A DNA stretch of 64,000 bases from Candidatus Hydrogenedentota bacterium (GCA_029565395.1 JAKQOG010000201.1:1-64000), one strand, 5' to 3'; counted from the stretch's first letter, positions 52,315 through 61,775 are shown. Program-made: numbers and translations. Notes: generated by a model from the sequence alone, not told the origin.

Positions 52315-53349
52315 CTATTCATAAAACCAGGCGGCGGGCAACTCTTTAAGTTGCAGGGAAAGGCCGCCTTTGTAATTGAAATAGGTGAGGAGGGCGTTAT
52401 TTTTCACCCACGTGATCGCCGGATAGGCCCATTGATCATCCGCGGCCTCTTCAATGTTCTTGAAGTGTTCCCACGTCTCGCCTTCGTCCTTGGAAATCGC
52501 AGCTGTGAAGGGATTGCGCACATTTTTCCCGGGATTGTGGTTCCAAATGGCCAGAATGTCGCCTGTGGTGGGGACCCGGCTCAAGGAAACCGGCGCCGCG
52601 GTGCCCACCAGCGGACTCAACACTGGTTCGCTCCAATGGTCTCCGCCGTCAGAGGAAATGCTCTTGAACTGGCCGCCCATGCCGGTGCGCGTCATCATCA
52701 TCACACGGCCATCCTTGAGTTCAATGCAGGCGGGCTCCCACGATCCTTTTTCCGGTTTGATGCGCTGGCTTTCGCGCCAAGTAGCGCCATCATCATCAGA
52801 CAGATAGCAATAGCTGTAGCCGCCTTCCCACGCTTCCAGAAGGATACGTCCCGATTTCAGGCGGATGCTGCGCCCGTTGGTGAGGCCGGTATATTTGGCA
52901 TCAGCACTCAGTTGTTTAACAGAACCAAAGGTTTTCCCCTCGTCCTTGGAAACGCGCATCATCACACGGCAATCTTTATCCTCGCTGTTCTTCTGGCAAT
53001 AAAACAGGGCGATATCATTATTTTTCAATCGCAGGAAATTTACTTCCATGACATTGCATCCGCCGTCGTTTTCCACGAGCGTGTATTTACCGCCCCAGGC
53101 ATGCCCGCCATCGCCGGAGAGGAGTCCGGAAATACGTGCGGGGCCATGATCGGCGCCGTTGCCTGCGTAAAATTCCGTCCAGCCCAGAAGCAGCCGCCCA
53201 TCACTCAAGGGGATGATGGCGGCCTCGCTGTTTCGCGGGTTTTGCGGTCCGACGGGGACCACGACCGTGTGAAAGACATCCGCCGCTGCAAAGGCAAAAA
53301 CAGGCGTGAGCAAGGCGAATATGAGTCCTGCGAAGGTAGCTTTTTTCAT
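52315..53349 (-). CDS. Secreted sialidase-like/BNR-repeat protein
   Basis: A 344-residue protein with a Sec signal peptide (MKKATFAGLIFALLTPVFAFA) and a six-bladed propeller predicted from four Asp-boxes: SKDEGKTF, SDDDGATW, SSDGGDHW and SKDEGETW. The start follows GGAAGGAGAAATAATCG. Exo-alpha-sialidases use a propeller with an Arg triad and a Glu/Tyr pair; candidate Arg residues exist but I cannot confirm the triad. It may cleave sialic-acid-like sugars or bind glycans. It lies 18 bases after the DUF58 gene. Confidence 0.8.
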   Translation of the reverse strand: MKKATFAGLIFALLTPVFAFAAADVFHTVVVPVGPQNPRNSEAAIIPLSDGRLLLGWTEFYAGNGADHGPARISGLLSGDGGHAWGGKYTLVENDGGCNVMEVNFLRLKNNDIALFYCQKNSEDKDCRVMMRVSKDEGKTFGSVKQLSADAKYTGLTNGRSIRLKSGRILLEAWEGGYSYCYLSDDDGATWRESQRIKPEKGSWEPACIELKDGRVMMMTRTGMGGQFKSISSDGGDHWSEPVLSPLVGTAAPVSLSRVPTTGDILAIWNHNPGKNVRNPFTAAISKDEGETWEHFKNIEEAADDQWAYPAITWVKNNALLTYFNYKGGLSLQLKELPAAWFYE

Positions 53350-53367
53350 CGATTATTTCTCCTTCCT

Positions 53368-54657
53368 TTATTGCCCGATTTTCGCGGGCGAGATTTCGTG
53401 CAGATTCCATTCGTGTTCGATGTGGAACACGTGAATGTCGTAGGGTGCGAGCAGACGCGCCGCTTCCTCGTATCCTTTTTGATGTTTGATGAGAAACACC
53501 GTCACGTTAAATCCGGATTCTTTCATCGAGGCGAGCGTCAATGCAAGGCTCTCGGTAACCTGTGGCACCACCGGCAACAGGGCCGCGTCGCGCGGCAACC
53601 GCCGGAACTCGGAAAGAACCATTCGCTCGGCATCGAGTCCACGGCCGGGCAATACCCGCGCGAGGTTCTCGATAATCCTCATAGCCTGGATGGGGCTGCG
53701 CGCCGTGGCCACGGAGAGGGGGCTGATACGGGTGGTTTCGTCTTCGCCGAGAACGCTTTGGTCCGCTTCCATGCGCGACAGAGCCTCCTGCTTCGCGACC
53801 TCATAGCGCGCCACTTCCGCCGCATCACGCGCATTCGTGATCATGCCCACCTGCTCTCCGGACATTTGCAGCAGGTATGCGATGGAGGCCGTGGTGGTGA
53901 TGGCCAGTTCCATCCGCTGTTCCTTCTCTTCGGGAACGTAGCTGTCTTCATGCAGATCCAGAATGAGTGTGCCGCCCTGCACACTGGAGGGGTCGTGCGT
54001 CTTCACATGCAACGTGCCTGTTCGCGCCGTGGCTTTCCAGTGGATGGTATTCAGCGGGTCGCCGGGGACGTATTCGCGAATGTTGTTGATGCGCGTGGGG
54101 TCGGCATAGACGCGGTTGGAAATGCGCACGGGGCCTTGGGGCCGCTTCGCGGAAATATTAAAGGTCTCGATATAGGCCACGGTGGGCAGCACCGCTACAT
54201 ATTCCTGGCGTTCGCCGGTTCGGAAGCGTTTTTGTAAACCGAACAGGTCGCCGGATTCCATAAGCAGGGGGCCTATGCGGTGGTAGCCGCGCCGGGGACA
54301 GGTCAGCGTGTACCGAATCGTCACGGACCGCCCCGGCATAAGGATTGCAATTCGCTTGTTGTCCCCGCGCCGGGGGAAATCCGCGGGATGATAGTCTTCG
54401 AAAAAAATCCAGGGGATCGGCCAGCCGCGCGTGTTTTTTACGGTGATTTCAACATCCGTGTCTTCACCTTGCTGAAGCGTGGTGTGGGTGATGCTGCGTT
54501 CGCAGTCCAGCCCGGCCAGCCATGCCAGCGAGGAAAGATTGGCCAGGGCGATCAACAGCAAGAAGGCATACATGGCAAACGCCATGTACGGGCTTTTCAC
54601 CAAAAAAGCGACGGCCAGCGCCCCGGCGGCCAATGCAAACCAATACGCGTTCTTCAT
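53368..54657 (-). CDS. DUF58 domain protein
   Basis: A 429-residue protein with two N-terminal transmembrane helices (about 5-50), an immunoglobulin-like extracytoplasmic region (about 60-160), and the DUF58 core with IREYVPGDPLNTIHWKATARTG (about 198-219), followed by a vWA-like alpha/beta domain with TLILDLHEDS. DUF58 proteins usually accompany MoxR ATPases and transglutaminases with DUF4129 domains. A DUF4129-like protein is encoded at 59979, though on the other strand. Role in envelope maintenance is presumed, not shown. Confidence 0.9.
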   Translation of the reverse strand: MKNAYWFALAAGALAVAFLVKSPYMAFAMYAFLLLIALANLSSLAWLAGLDCERSITHTTLQQGEDTDVEITVKNTRGWPIPWIFFEDYHPADFPRRGDNKRIAILMPGRSVTIRYTLTCPRRGYHRIGPLLMESGDLFGLQKRFRTGERQEYVAVLPTVAYIETFNISAKRPQGPVRISNRVYADPTRINNIREYVPGDPLNTIHWKATARTGTLHVKTHDPSSVQGGTLILDLHEDSYVPEEKEQRMELAITTTASIAYLLQMSGEQVGMITNARDAAEVARYEVAKQEALSRMEADQSVLGEDETTRISPLSVATARSPIQAMRIIENLARVLPGRGLDAERMVLSEFRRLPRDAALLPVVPQVTESLALTLASMKESGFNVTVFLIKHQKGYEEAARLLAPYDIHVFHIEHEWNLHEISPAKIGQ

Positions 54658-54733
54658 GAGAGCATGGTAGCATGGCCCTGGGGTGCTTTAAAACGGATCA
54701 TTCTTCAATGATGTATCGCGTAGGCCGAATACC

Positions 54734-54739
54734 TATAAT
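54734..54739 (+). promoter_or_regulatory. -10 box upstream of the GT-C-like gene
   Basis: TATAAT 17 bases before the ATG at 54757. No good -35 at the right spacing and no clear Shine-Dalgarno, so the start is uncertain by a few codons. Confidence 0.4.
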
Positions 54740-54756
54740 GGTGCGCGATAGATGGA

Positions 54757-56793
54757 ATGAATCCTTGTATGCACTGTGGAGAAGAGTACGATAGCAGATT
54801 GAACCGGCGCCTATGGTGGGGCGTTGCCGGGTGGATATTGTTTTGCGTGGTGGCGGTGGTGTTGCGGGGAATTCGGTGGGATGAGACGTATGAGCACGCC
54901 TTGATGATTACGCGGCAGGCGCCGTATCCGGAAGGGCATCCCTTCTATCGCTATGTACGGAACATTTTCAGCCTGCAAAGCTATCTTTCCGCTGCATGGC
55001 TCGCGGTGCTGCCGAGTCCCGCACTGCTCTGCGGGTTGCGGAATGTCTTGGAATTGGCGGCGGGTATTGTACCGGTTTTTTTGCTGGGCGGATTGTTAAG
55101 CCGAAAGGCGTTGTACGGGCATATCGCCGTGGTGCTGGTGCTGCTTGAGGTGCACAAACCCTTCCAAAGTTATTACCCGATTGAGGTCTGGCCGCATTTT
55201 TACAGTGTAGGACCTATTGGCATGGGCTATGCTTTGCTCATATTAGGTTTATTCATTGCTGGGGCATGGCGCACGCCCTGGTTTCTTTTGGGTCTTATGC
55301 CCGCCGTGCATCTGGGACAATTCCCGCCGATAGCCTTTGTTGCGGTGGTGGTATTCCTGATGCGATGGCGGTCAGACCGCCGTGCCGATTGCCTAAAAGC
55401 GATTCTGTGGGGTGGCACAGGACTTCTGGGGTGCATGGCGTTCTGGATAATCCTTCGATTCTTTCATGTTCCTCCACCCGAAAGCGGACCGTATGCAGCG
55501 ACGGGCGATCCCTGGCCCATCTGGTCGGCGTATTCCGCGTTGCATGACGTACACCGATTCTTCCCCCGGTATGGGGCCTTTGAACCGCCATTAATTCTCG
55601 CGTTTATGTTGATTCTTATCGTGGGAGGTTTAATTTTGGTGCGGCGTGTTGTCGCTCCGATTGGGTTATATGCGGGCGCGGCATTGGGCGCTGTTTTAGT
55701 CATTTTCGGCATTCATTCCTGGCTCGGAGCGAAAATTCCATTTTTGCTGATCGGCTGGATGCCGTATCGCCTGCTAAACCACCTTCCGGTGCTGTTAATC
55801 GCTGTTGCACTGGCAACATTGTCTATAAGAAGAAACAAGGGGGCTTCGTCCGCATATGGGGATTGGCTGATTCCGCTTATGCTCATGTGTGCGGCAGTAC
55901 TACCCCTCGTTCACCTTATTTTGCCGGAATCTATCGTAACACGGTACTTTTCTACCACCGACAGCCTTCTTTTCGCATTAATGGGGGGGGGCGCGGCAGC
56001 AATCTGGCTCGAATTGCGATCAAGCTGTCATTACAAGGATAAAATTAATCGGGAGGGCGAGGCTCCTGCCGAGCCGTCGAACAAAATTCGGTTATTTAGT
56101 TTTACGGCTCGGCAGGAGCCTCGCCCTCCCATTTTTCCCTCGTTCCCAAGTTGCACTTGGGAACGCACGTGTTCAAAAAGTTTCATTTTGTGGACTATCG
56201 TCATGCTGGCTGCCTTCGTTGCACTGGCCTGGTATCATCAATTTGGCGCGGTATGTTTTGTCGTTGGGGCAGGGGTGGTGTTTGCCTCATCTTTAATCCC
56301 CCTAAGCCTGAAACATTTCGGAACATATGCTATTTGCACGTTTTTAGTCATCATCACGGGCTCATTGCTGGTTCGCGAGGCGCATTCGCGATCCTCATTG
56401 CCCATAGCGCCGATTCAGCGGGATATCGTGCAGTATTTAGAGGCCCAAGGAGTGCCGAACACCCTTCTGGTCACGCCATATTGGGACATAGAATGGCTTT
56501 CCCATACCCGGCATCCGATCATGGCGGATTATCAGACCGCGCATCTGATGACCTACCTGCCGGACCTCGCGCCCTCCATCAAAAAGCTCCATCGCGACAT
56601 CTATGGGATTGAGGTGGATTCCCCTCAGCCTTGGAATTTGGACGCCTGGCCAAAGCGCAGCAGGGAAGAATGGCAACGGCTTGGCCAGGAGTATTTTTTC
56701 TCGTATGTAGTATCCCCCAAGGAATATCCCCTGACACTGGAACCGGTGGTACATGGGGAACAGCATTGCCTGTACCGCATACCGCCCAAATAG
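54757..56793 (+). CDS. GT-C-like polytopic membrane protein with in-frame palindromic repeats
   Basis: A 678-residue membrane protein with about 13 helices. An acidic pair in the first extracytoplasmic loop (GIRWDETYEHA) fits GT-C glycosyltransferases that use polyprenyl-linked sugars. The C-terminal domain (about 545-678) is soluble. Between the two, codons corresponding to 56041-56170 encode NREGEAPAEPSNK...SCTWERTC, derived from two dispersed palindromes rather than from the protein family. The reading frame stays open through them, so the insert is an exposed loop between helices. N-terminal CMHCGEEYD is odd for a membrane protein. Acceptor unknown. Confidence 0.7.
   Translation: MNPCMHCGEEYDSRLNRRLWWGVAGWILFCVVAVVLRGIRWDETYEHALMITRQAPYPEGHPFYRYVRNIFSLQSYLSAAWLAVLPSPALLCGLRNVLELAAGIVPVFLLGGLLSRKALYGHIAVVLVLLEVHKPFQSYYPIEVWPHFYSVGPIGMGYALLILGLFIAGAWRTPWFLLGLMPAVHLGQFPPIAFVAVVVFLMRWRSDRRADCLKAILWGGTGLLGCMAFWIILRFFHVPPPESGPYAATGDPWPIWSAYSALHDVHRFFPRYGAFEPPLILAFMLILIVGGLILVRRVVAPIGLYAGAALGAVLVIFGIHSWLGAKIPFLLIGWMPYRLLNHLPVLLIAVALATLSIRRNKGASSAYGDWLIPLMLMCAAVLPLVHLILPESIVTRYFSTTDSLLFALMGGGAAAIWLELRSSCHYKDKINREGEAPAEPSNKIRLFSFTARQEPRPPIFPSFPSCTWERTCSKSFILWTIVMLAAFVALAWYHQFGAVCFVVGAGVVFASSLIPLSLKHFGTYAICTFLVIITGSLLVREAHSRSSLPIAPIQRDIVQYLEAQGVPNTLLVTPYWDIEWLSHTRHPIMADYQTAHLMTYLPDLAPSIKKLHRDIYGIEVDSPQPWNLDAWPKRSREEWQRLGQEYFFSYVVSPKEYPLTLEPVVHGEQHCLYRIPPK
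56051..56130. repeat. Large perfect inverted repeat inside a coding sequence (GEAPAEP type)
   Basis: A 27-bp arm (56051-56077, beginning GGGAGGGCGAGGCTCCTGCC) pairs perfectly with 56104-56130 around a 26-base loop. The translation contains GEAPAEP and RQEPRPP, which I associate with a dispersed repeat found in many Planctomycetota-like and Hydrogenedentota-like genomes. It is inserted in frame in the GT-C-like gene. Confidence 0.8.
56142..56164. repeat. Second palindromic repeat (SCTWER type) in the same coding sequence
   Basis: GTTCCCAAGT (56142-56151) and ACTTGGGAAC (56155-56164) form a perfect hairpin with a TGC loop, 11 bases after the previous element. The encoded PSCTWERTC is the protein signature of another dispersed repeat family. 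Nesting of two different palindromes at one point suggests a hotspot. Confidence 0.75.
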
Positions 56794-56909
56794 TTTTTTT
56801 CACAAAACACCATAAGAAACAAAAAAGTGAAATTATGATAGCCGTAAAATATCCGTCGTGATATGATAAAGAAGAAGAAAAAACCGGATGTTCTAGGAAA
56901 AATTAACTG

Positions 56910-58103
56910 ATGCGGATCAACTATCGATTAATTATATTAGTTTCTCTTCTCAGTTTCTGTATAAGCGCAATGGCTTATGCCGAGATAAAAGATGAACCGG
57001 CGGAATGTTATATCGATCCGTTGAATTGTCTTCAGGTGGACGGCGATACGCTTACACTGGTGACGGAGGGTTCTGCATGTTCCTCGGTATTGTCCATGAC
57101 CACATGGTTCACAGGGGAGAAGACGGAAGACGATACGTGGATGGAACTGGCCGTGGAGATTCCCAAGCATGCCGGGCAATACCTGACGGTGACGTGTCCG
57201 CGTGAAATCATGGGCGGGGTGGGGCAGACAGCGCTGGTGGTGAAAGCGGGATGCATGGAACATCAGATTCTGACGGAGAACCCGGAGGAGGTGCTGCCGC
57301 TGCCGGGAGACGAGCTGATTGCGGGCGGGGTTTTCTTTGAGATCAGCGTGCTGGTTCGCGACGGCGCGGAATTCCCGTTTGTGGAAGTAGCGCCCGCACG
57401 GGTTCTTGCCAATCCGGTGCATATTGAGTTAAACGGATTGACTTTTTCAGACAATATGCGGCCGGTGTTCTTTTCATTTCCAACATCGTTTATTCATACA
57501 CCAGGCGCCGGCATCAGCATTGAACCGGAGCATAGCGGAGTTTGGAGCCGCACGGCCTTCGTAAATGTGCAGGCAACAGGCGATACCCTCCAGACCGATG
57601 CAAGGGCCTTGTCCCTAATCGCTCCATACGAAGTGGCGGAGCCGGTGATCACGCTGTCGCCTTCTCCAAGCCAGGGGCTGCTGTTGGGAACCGTGGAAGC
57701 GGGCGATTATACAAACGGCGTGGTACAGGTGACCAACACCGGCGCGGGCGAATTAATTGGCACAGCATCCATCGTTAGTGAACTGGGCAATTTTTCGGTA
57801 AAAGGCACAGCATCCTATTCGCTATTGACCAATGAAAGCACACTGATCACGGTCCGGTATACGCCGTCCGAAGCGGGGGAACACACCGCCTCGCTTGTTT
57901 TCACCGGTGCGGGAATTGAATCCGTGGCGCTCCCTGTACACGGCAGCGCAACTGCCGCCGATATCCCCCCCGAAAAACTGGAAACAGTGGCTGGATGTGG
58001 GAATGGGGGCGCTTCCACAGGGCATTCGAGTGATTTTATGGTAGTGTTTTTGGCAGTGATGCTACTTGTTTTTGCGCCTTCCTTCGCCAAGACTAAAAGT
58101 TGA
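56910..58103 (+). CDS. Secreted choice-of-anchor-type protein with C-terminal sorting-like tail
   Basis: A 397-residue protein with a Sec signal (hydrophobic 6-24). Residues about 30-230 are beta-rich with scattered Cys; residues about 245-345 form an abnormal-spindle/HYDIN-like immunoglobulin domain (VTNTGAGELIGTASIV, then ITVRYTPSEAGEHTASLVFTG). The end is CGNGGASTGHSSDF, a 19-residue hydrophobic helix and KTKS: a Cys/Gly motif, helix and basic tail, the layout of CTERM-type sorting signals. Probably processed and anchored at the surface. AGGA precedes the ATG. Confidence 0.78.
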   Translation: MRINYRLIILVSLLSFCISAMAYAEIKDEPAECYIDPLNCLQVDGDTLTLVTEGSACSSVLSMTTWFTGEKTEDDTWMELAVEIPKHAGQYLTVTCPREIMGGVGQTALVVKAGCMEHQILTENPEEVLPLPGDELIAGGVFFEISVLVRDGAEFPFVEVAPARVLANPVHIELNGLTFSDNMRPVFFSFPTSFIHTPGAGISIEPEHSGVWSRTAFVNVQATGDTLQTDARALSLIAPYEVAEPVITLSPSPSQGLLLGTVEAGDYTNGVVQVTNTGAGELIGTASIVSELGNFSVKGTASYSLLTNESTLITVRYTPSEAGEHTASLVFTGAGIESVALPVHGSATAADIPPEKLETVAGCGNGGASTGHSSDFMVVFLAVMLLVFAPSFAKTKS

Positions 58104-58131
58104 TCTGAAGTAAAAATAATGGATACTGTGA

Positions 58132-59055
58132 ATGCAAATGGATAAGATGTTTCAACTCGCATCTGTATTGGCAGCCATAACAGGAACGGTGATAATGACC
58201 ATGGCAGGCTGTGCGCATGTTCCGGTGGGCTTCTCTGCATTTCCAACGGAAATGAACGGATGGAAACCGGAAGGTCCCGGCAAGGAATACAACAGGGATA
58301 ATCTTTATGACTACATTGATGGGAGCGCGGAGGTATACCGTTCCTTCAACGTAAGACGGGTGCTGGCACAAAAGTATGTGAAAGCGGGCGCGCCAGATAT
58401 TATCGCGGACCTCTTCGACATGGGGTCGTCCAAAGATGCGTATGGCGCCTATCATCACGATATGCGGGAGGGACCCAGCGGCGGGATCGGCGTGGAATCA
58501 GAGTTTTCCGGCAGCACTCTGGCGTATTGGAAAGGATCCTATTTTGTCTCCGTGCTCGCCTATGACGAATCGCCGGACGCAAAGGCGGCTGTAAAGGCAA
58601 TTGGTGAACGTCTCGCCCAGGTGATTCATGGCGACAGCACACCGCCGCCAATTGTTCGTTTGTTGCCCGAAAAAGGCCTCGTTAAAAGTCATGTGCATTA
58701 TTTCCATACGCATGAATGCCTCAATGTGCATTATTTCCTGGCTAACGAGAACCTGTTGGGTCTCACGTCCACGTCAGAAGGCGTTTTGGCGCGCTATCAA
58801 CAGGATGGGTCTGACCCATACGTCCTGATCTTTGTGCAATATCCCAGTGACGGCGCCGCGCGGAATGCGCAGGATCATTTTATTAAAGGTTATATGCCTG
58901 ACGCGGACGCCAACGGCATGGTGCGCACGGAAAACGGGCGCTGGACTGGCATTGGTGTTCAGGGTGTATTTTGGATAGGCGTATTTGATGCGGCATCACA
59001 ACAGGCGTTGGACCGGACATTATCCGAGGTTCTGCGTCACGTGGGAGGAAAATAG
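58132..59055 (+). CDS. DUF6599 family lipoprotein
   Basis: A 307-residue protein with a signal peptide ending in MAGC (lipoprotein). The family block YNRDNLYDYIDGSAEVYRSF lies near residue 50-70, followed by DLFDMGSSKDAYGAYHHDM and a C-terminal region ending in DRTLSEVLRHVGG. ATG codons at 58132 and 58138 are equally plausible. Function is not established for DUF6599. It sits three bases upstream of a DUF362 gene, an association that suggests a shared envelope role. Confidence 0.88.
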   Translation: MQMDKMFQLASVLAAITGTVIMTMAGCAHVPVGFSAFPTEMNGWKPEGPGKEYNRDNLYDYIDGSAEVYRSFNVRRVLAQKYVKAGAPDIIADLFDMGSSKDAYGAYHHDMREGPSGGIGVESEFSGSTLAYWKGSYFVSVLAYDESPDAKAAVKAIGERLAQVIHGDSTPPPIVRLLPEKGLVKSHVHYFHTHECLNVHYFLANENLLGLTSTSEGVLARYQQDGSDPYVLIFVQYPSDGAARNAQDHFIKGYMPDADANGMVRTENGRWTGIGVQGVFWIGVFDAASQQALDRTLSEVLRHVGGK

Positions 59056-59058
59056 ACC

Positions 59059-59946
59059 ATGAGCGACTCTCTTACCCGGCGTGATTTTTTCCGTAACAGC
59101 GCGGGCGCGGCCATACTATCGGCGGGCGTATCCGCCTTGGCGGAGGCGCAAGCTGCACCGGAGGCGAAAGTGAAGGTTGTGTTGATCCGCGACGCCGATG
59201 TCCTGAATGCGGATGAGTCTCCCAATATTGAAGTGTTGCGGAAGATGATGGACGAAGCGGTAAAAACCCTGACCGGACAGCCCGATGCTATGGCCGGATG
59301 GAAAAGCCTGATCAAGCCGGAAGACGTCGTGGGGATCAAATCCAATGTGGCGGGTCCGCCGCGTACGCCGCCGGAACTTGAAGAAATAGTGAAGCAGCGC
59401 GTATTGGAAGCAGGCGTGGCCCCGGATAACGTGGCCGTGGATGATCGGGGAGTGTTGCGAAATCCCGTGTTTCAGAAAAGCACCGCACTCATCAATATGC
59501 GGCCGATGCATACCCATCACTGGTCCGGCGTGGGCAGCCTTATGAAAAATTACCTCATGTTTTCCGACAATCCCCCATCCTGGCATCCGGATTCCTGCGC
59601 GAACCTTGCCGGCCTGTTCGATTTACCCATAGTAAAAGGCAAAACCCGGCTCAATGTGCAGATCCTATTGACACCGCTGTTTCATGGCAAGGGTCCTCAT
59701 CATTACAGCAAGGAATATGTGTGGCCGTACAAGGGACTGGTCGTGAGCGTGGATCCCGTGGCCGCCGATGCGACCGCGTTGCGCATTCTGGAAGCAAAAC
59801 GCCTCGCGCACTTCGGCAAAAACGAACCCTTCGCCGTATCACCGCACCATGTCCAAATTGCCCAGGATAAGTTTAAGCTGGGCGTGGCAGACCCGGCGCG
59901 CATCGAACTGATCAAGCTGGGCTGGGCGGACGGCGTGCTCATTTAA
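59059..59946 (+). CDS. DUF362 protein with Tat signal
   Basis: A 295-residue protein with a twin-arginine signal (LTRRDFFRNSAGAAILSAG). DUF362 features are VGIKSNVAGPP, VAVDDRGVLRN, the NMRPMHTHHWSG segment, and LVVSVDPVAADATALRILE near the end. GGGAGG precedes the ATG. Many DUF362 proteins carry iron-sulfur ferredoxin domains, but this one has no Cys cluster. Export as a folded protein suggests a cofactor. Its neighbours are the DUF6599 lipoprotein and a DUF4129-like membrane protein. Confidence 0.9.
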   Translation: MSDSLTRRDFFRNSAGAAILSAGVSALAEAQAAPEAKVKVVLIRDADVLNADESPNIEVLRKMMDEAVKTLTGQPDAMAGWKSLIKPEDVVGIKSNVAGPPRTPPELEEIVKQRVLEAGVAPDNVAVDDRGVLRNPVFQKSTALINMRPMHTHHWSGVGSLMKNYLMFSDNPPSWHPDSCANLAGLFDLPIVKGKTRLNVQILLTPLFHGKGPHHYSKEYVWPYKGLVVSVDPVAADATALRILEAKRLAHFGKNEPFAVSPHHVQIAQDKFKLGVADPARIELIKLGWADGVLI

Positions 59947-59978
59947 CCTGAGAATACCCATGGACGGGCGGAGTCTGT

Positions 59979-61775
59979 ATGTGCCCGGAACCGTATCAGC
60001 CTGATTATAGACCGCCGGAAGAGGGTGGCCAGCGCACGGATTTTCAGTCGCTTAAGGCGACGCCTGATCCGGGGTTTGAGTCGTTGCTGAGCGCCGCGGC
60101 GGTCGCACCCAAAGCGAAGCCTCCCACCGCAACCGATTTTCAATCCCTTACGGGCAAACATTTGGCGAAAGCACAATACCGGCCACCACGCACGATCACC
60201 GATTGGATCATTGACGCCCTTACGCCCTTGATGATCTTCATCATGGTTTATTCCGTCATTTTCTTTCTGCTCGATGTGCGGTATGTGTACACGGAAGTGA
60301 ATGATGTAGGGCTGCGCTTTGTCGCGTTTTGTTTCATCATGGGCGTGGTGGCGTTGAACCGGCTGATTGCGCGGGACGGTTCGGAAGAGTCCATGTTATA
60401 TATGGCCGCGCTGGCCTTTGCCATCGGGATGTACACCTTCACGTCCACACGTGCTTATGAAATGGGGTCTGTGGGGCGCAACTTCATGAATGACAACCCT
60501 TTTCTGGCCACTATTTTTAACATGGCCATCGTAATCTTTGTCTGGTGGCTGGTAAACCGGTTAACGCACGAATGTTGTGTGGACGAAAACCGCACAGCGG
60601 GGGATGAAGGCATTCTTACGGGGGCTGCACGGCGTTTCCAGAACAGGATGCAGCGCAAATCTGAACCTGAACCCAAACCAACGCCCAAACGAAGCGGCGA
60701 CGAACTTTCCTTTTATCTCGAACCATTTGATCCGGTGGAGGGATACGTTCCCAAAACAACAAAAGAGCCGAAACGCCGTGGCGTGCTAAGCGATCGGCTG
60801 CCCAAACAACATCCGGGCATTTCCATTCTGTATTTTTCCGTGCCGGTGATGTTTGTCTTTGCCGTGGGGTTGCGTGTGGTACAACATGGCGGGGAACGGA
60901 TGGTCATGGCGGGCGCCTTTTACATGGGCGCATACATTGTTACCACATTGATGCTTCTGATGCTGACCAGTTTGGGGGGACTGCGGGAGTTTTTCCGCGC
61001 ACGCATGGTGGTAATGCCTCGCGGCATCGGCGTGTTTTGGATCACTTTGGGGTTGACCATGATTGCGGTGGTGCTGATCGTGGCCGCGCAGTTGCCCAGG
61101 CCTTCCCTCCCGAAAATCGCCTATGTGGATCATCACCAAACCGATTTTTGGTCGCGCGGTTCCACCTTTCAGCTTTCCCAGGTTTCCGCCACGCCCGTGG
61201 AACTTTTAGAACAATCCCAGTTCGTGGATCGGGTAGGGAAAGCCGTGTTGATAGTGCTATGCCTGTTTTTTGCATATGCAGGAATAAAAGGCCTGGCGGC
61301 CTTTGCCGCGCGCGCCGCCAAACAACGCAACCGGTATCCCCGCTGGGTGATCCGTTTGATGGATACAATAGATAAAACACTTTCCCGGTTGACACGTCTG
61401 CCCGCGTTACCCCAGCGGAAGCGGCGGATTCGCATTCAACGCGATATTGCCACCAGCGGGGAGTATAAAAACTCCCTGGGATGGACTGGTTCACGAAAGA
61501 AAATGACCCCCGCGGATCATATCGAATATGCGTATGCAGCGCTGTGCGCCCTCGCATACGATCTTGGCGTACCCCGGCAGCCTGGCCAAACCCCCTATGA
61601 ATTCATCGATTCCTTTCCCAAGGAATTGGACACTCTTCGCGAAGAGGCCATGGAGTTAACACGGCTCTTTGTCCTTGCGGCCTACTCCCCCGAAACACTT
61701 GGTGAACGTCCGCTGGATCGCGTGCGGAAATTCTGGACCACCTACGAACGCGTGCGCAACCGGACACTGGCGTAA
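59979..61775 (+). CDS. Polytopic membrane protein with DUF4129-like C-terminus
   Basis: A 598-residue protein. A proline-rich cytoplasmic start, then about nine helices (roughly 85-200 and 285-450). The last 120 residues (EYAYAALCALAYDLGVPRQPGQTPYEFID and DTLREEAMELTRLFVLAAYS) match the DUF4129 domain that follows transglutaminase domains in envelope proteins, but no transglutaminase is present. GGAG precedes the ATG. Last gene of a likely operon with DUF6599 and DUF362. DUF4129 commonly co-occurs with DUF58/MoxR, and a DUF58 gene lies at 53368. A transposase remnant starts about 30 bases after the stop. Confidence 0.8.
   Translation: MCPEPYQPDYRPPEEGGQRTDFQSLKATPDPGFESLLSAAAVAPKAKPPTATDFQSLTGKHLAKAQYRPPRTITDWIIDALTPLMIFIMVYSVIFFLLDVRYVYTEVNDVGLRFVAFCFIMGVVALNRLIARDGSEESMLYMAALAFAIGMYTFTSTRAYEMGSVGRNFMNDNPFLATIFNMAIVIFVWWLVNRLTHECCVDENRTAGDEGILTGAARRFQNRMQRKSEPEPKPTPKRSGDELSFYLEPFDPVEGYVPKTTKEPKRRGVLSDRLPKQHPGISILYFSVPVMFVFAVGLRVVQHGGERMVMAGAFYMGAYIVTTLMLLMLTSLGGLREFFRARMVVMPRGIGVFWITLGLTMIAVVLIVAAQLPRPSLPKIAYVDHHQTDFWSRGSTFQLSQVSATPVELLEQSQFVDRVGKAVLIVLCLFFAYAGIKGLAAFAARAAKQRNRYPRWVIRLMDTIDKTLSRLTRLPALPQRKRRIRIQRDIATSGEYKNSLGWTGSRKKMTPADHIEYAYAALCALAYDLGVPRQPGQTPYEFIDSFPKELDTLREEAMELTRLFVLAAYSPETLGERPLDRVRKFWTTYERVRNRTLA

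Noticed and set aside
52300-54237. 645-codon plus-strand frame across the sialidase-like and DUF58 genes
   Set aside because: It spans two real minus-strand genes and their junction, with no family resemblance; antisense shadow.
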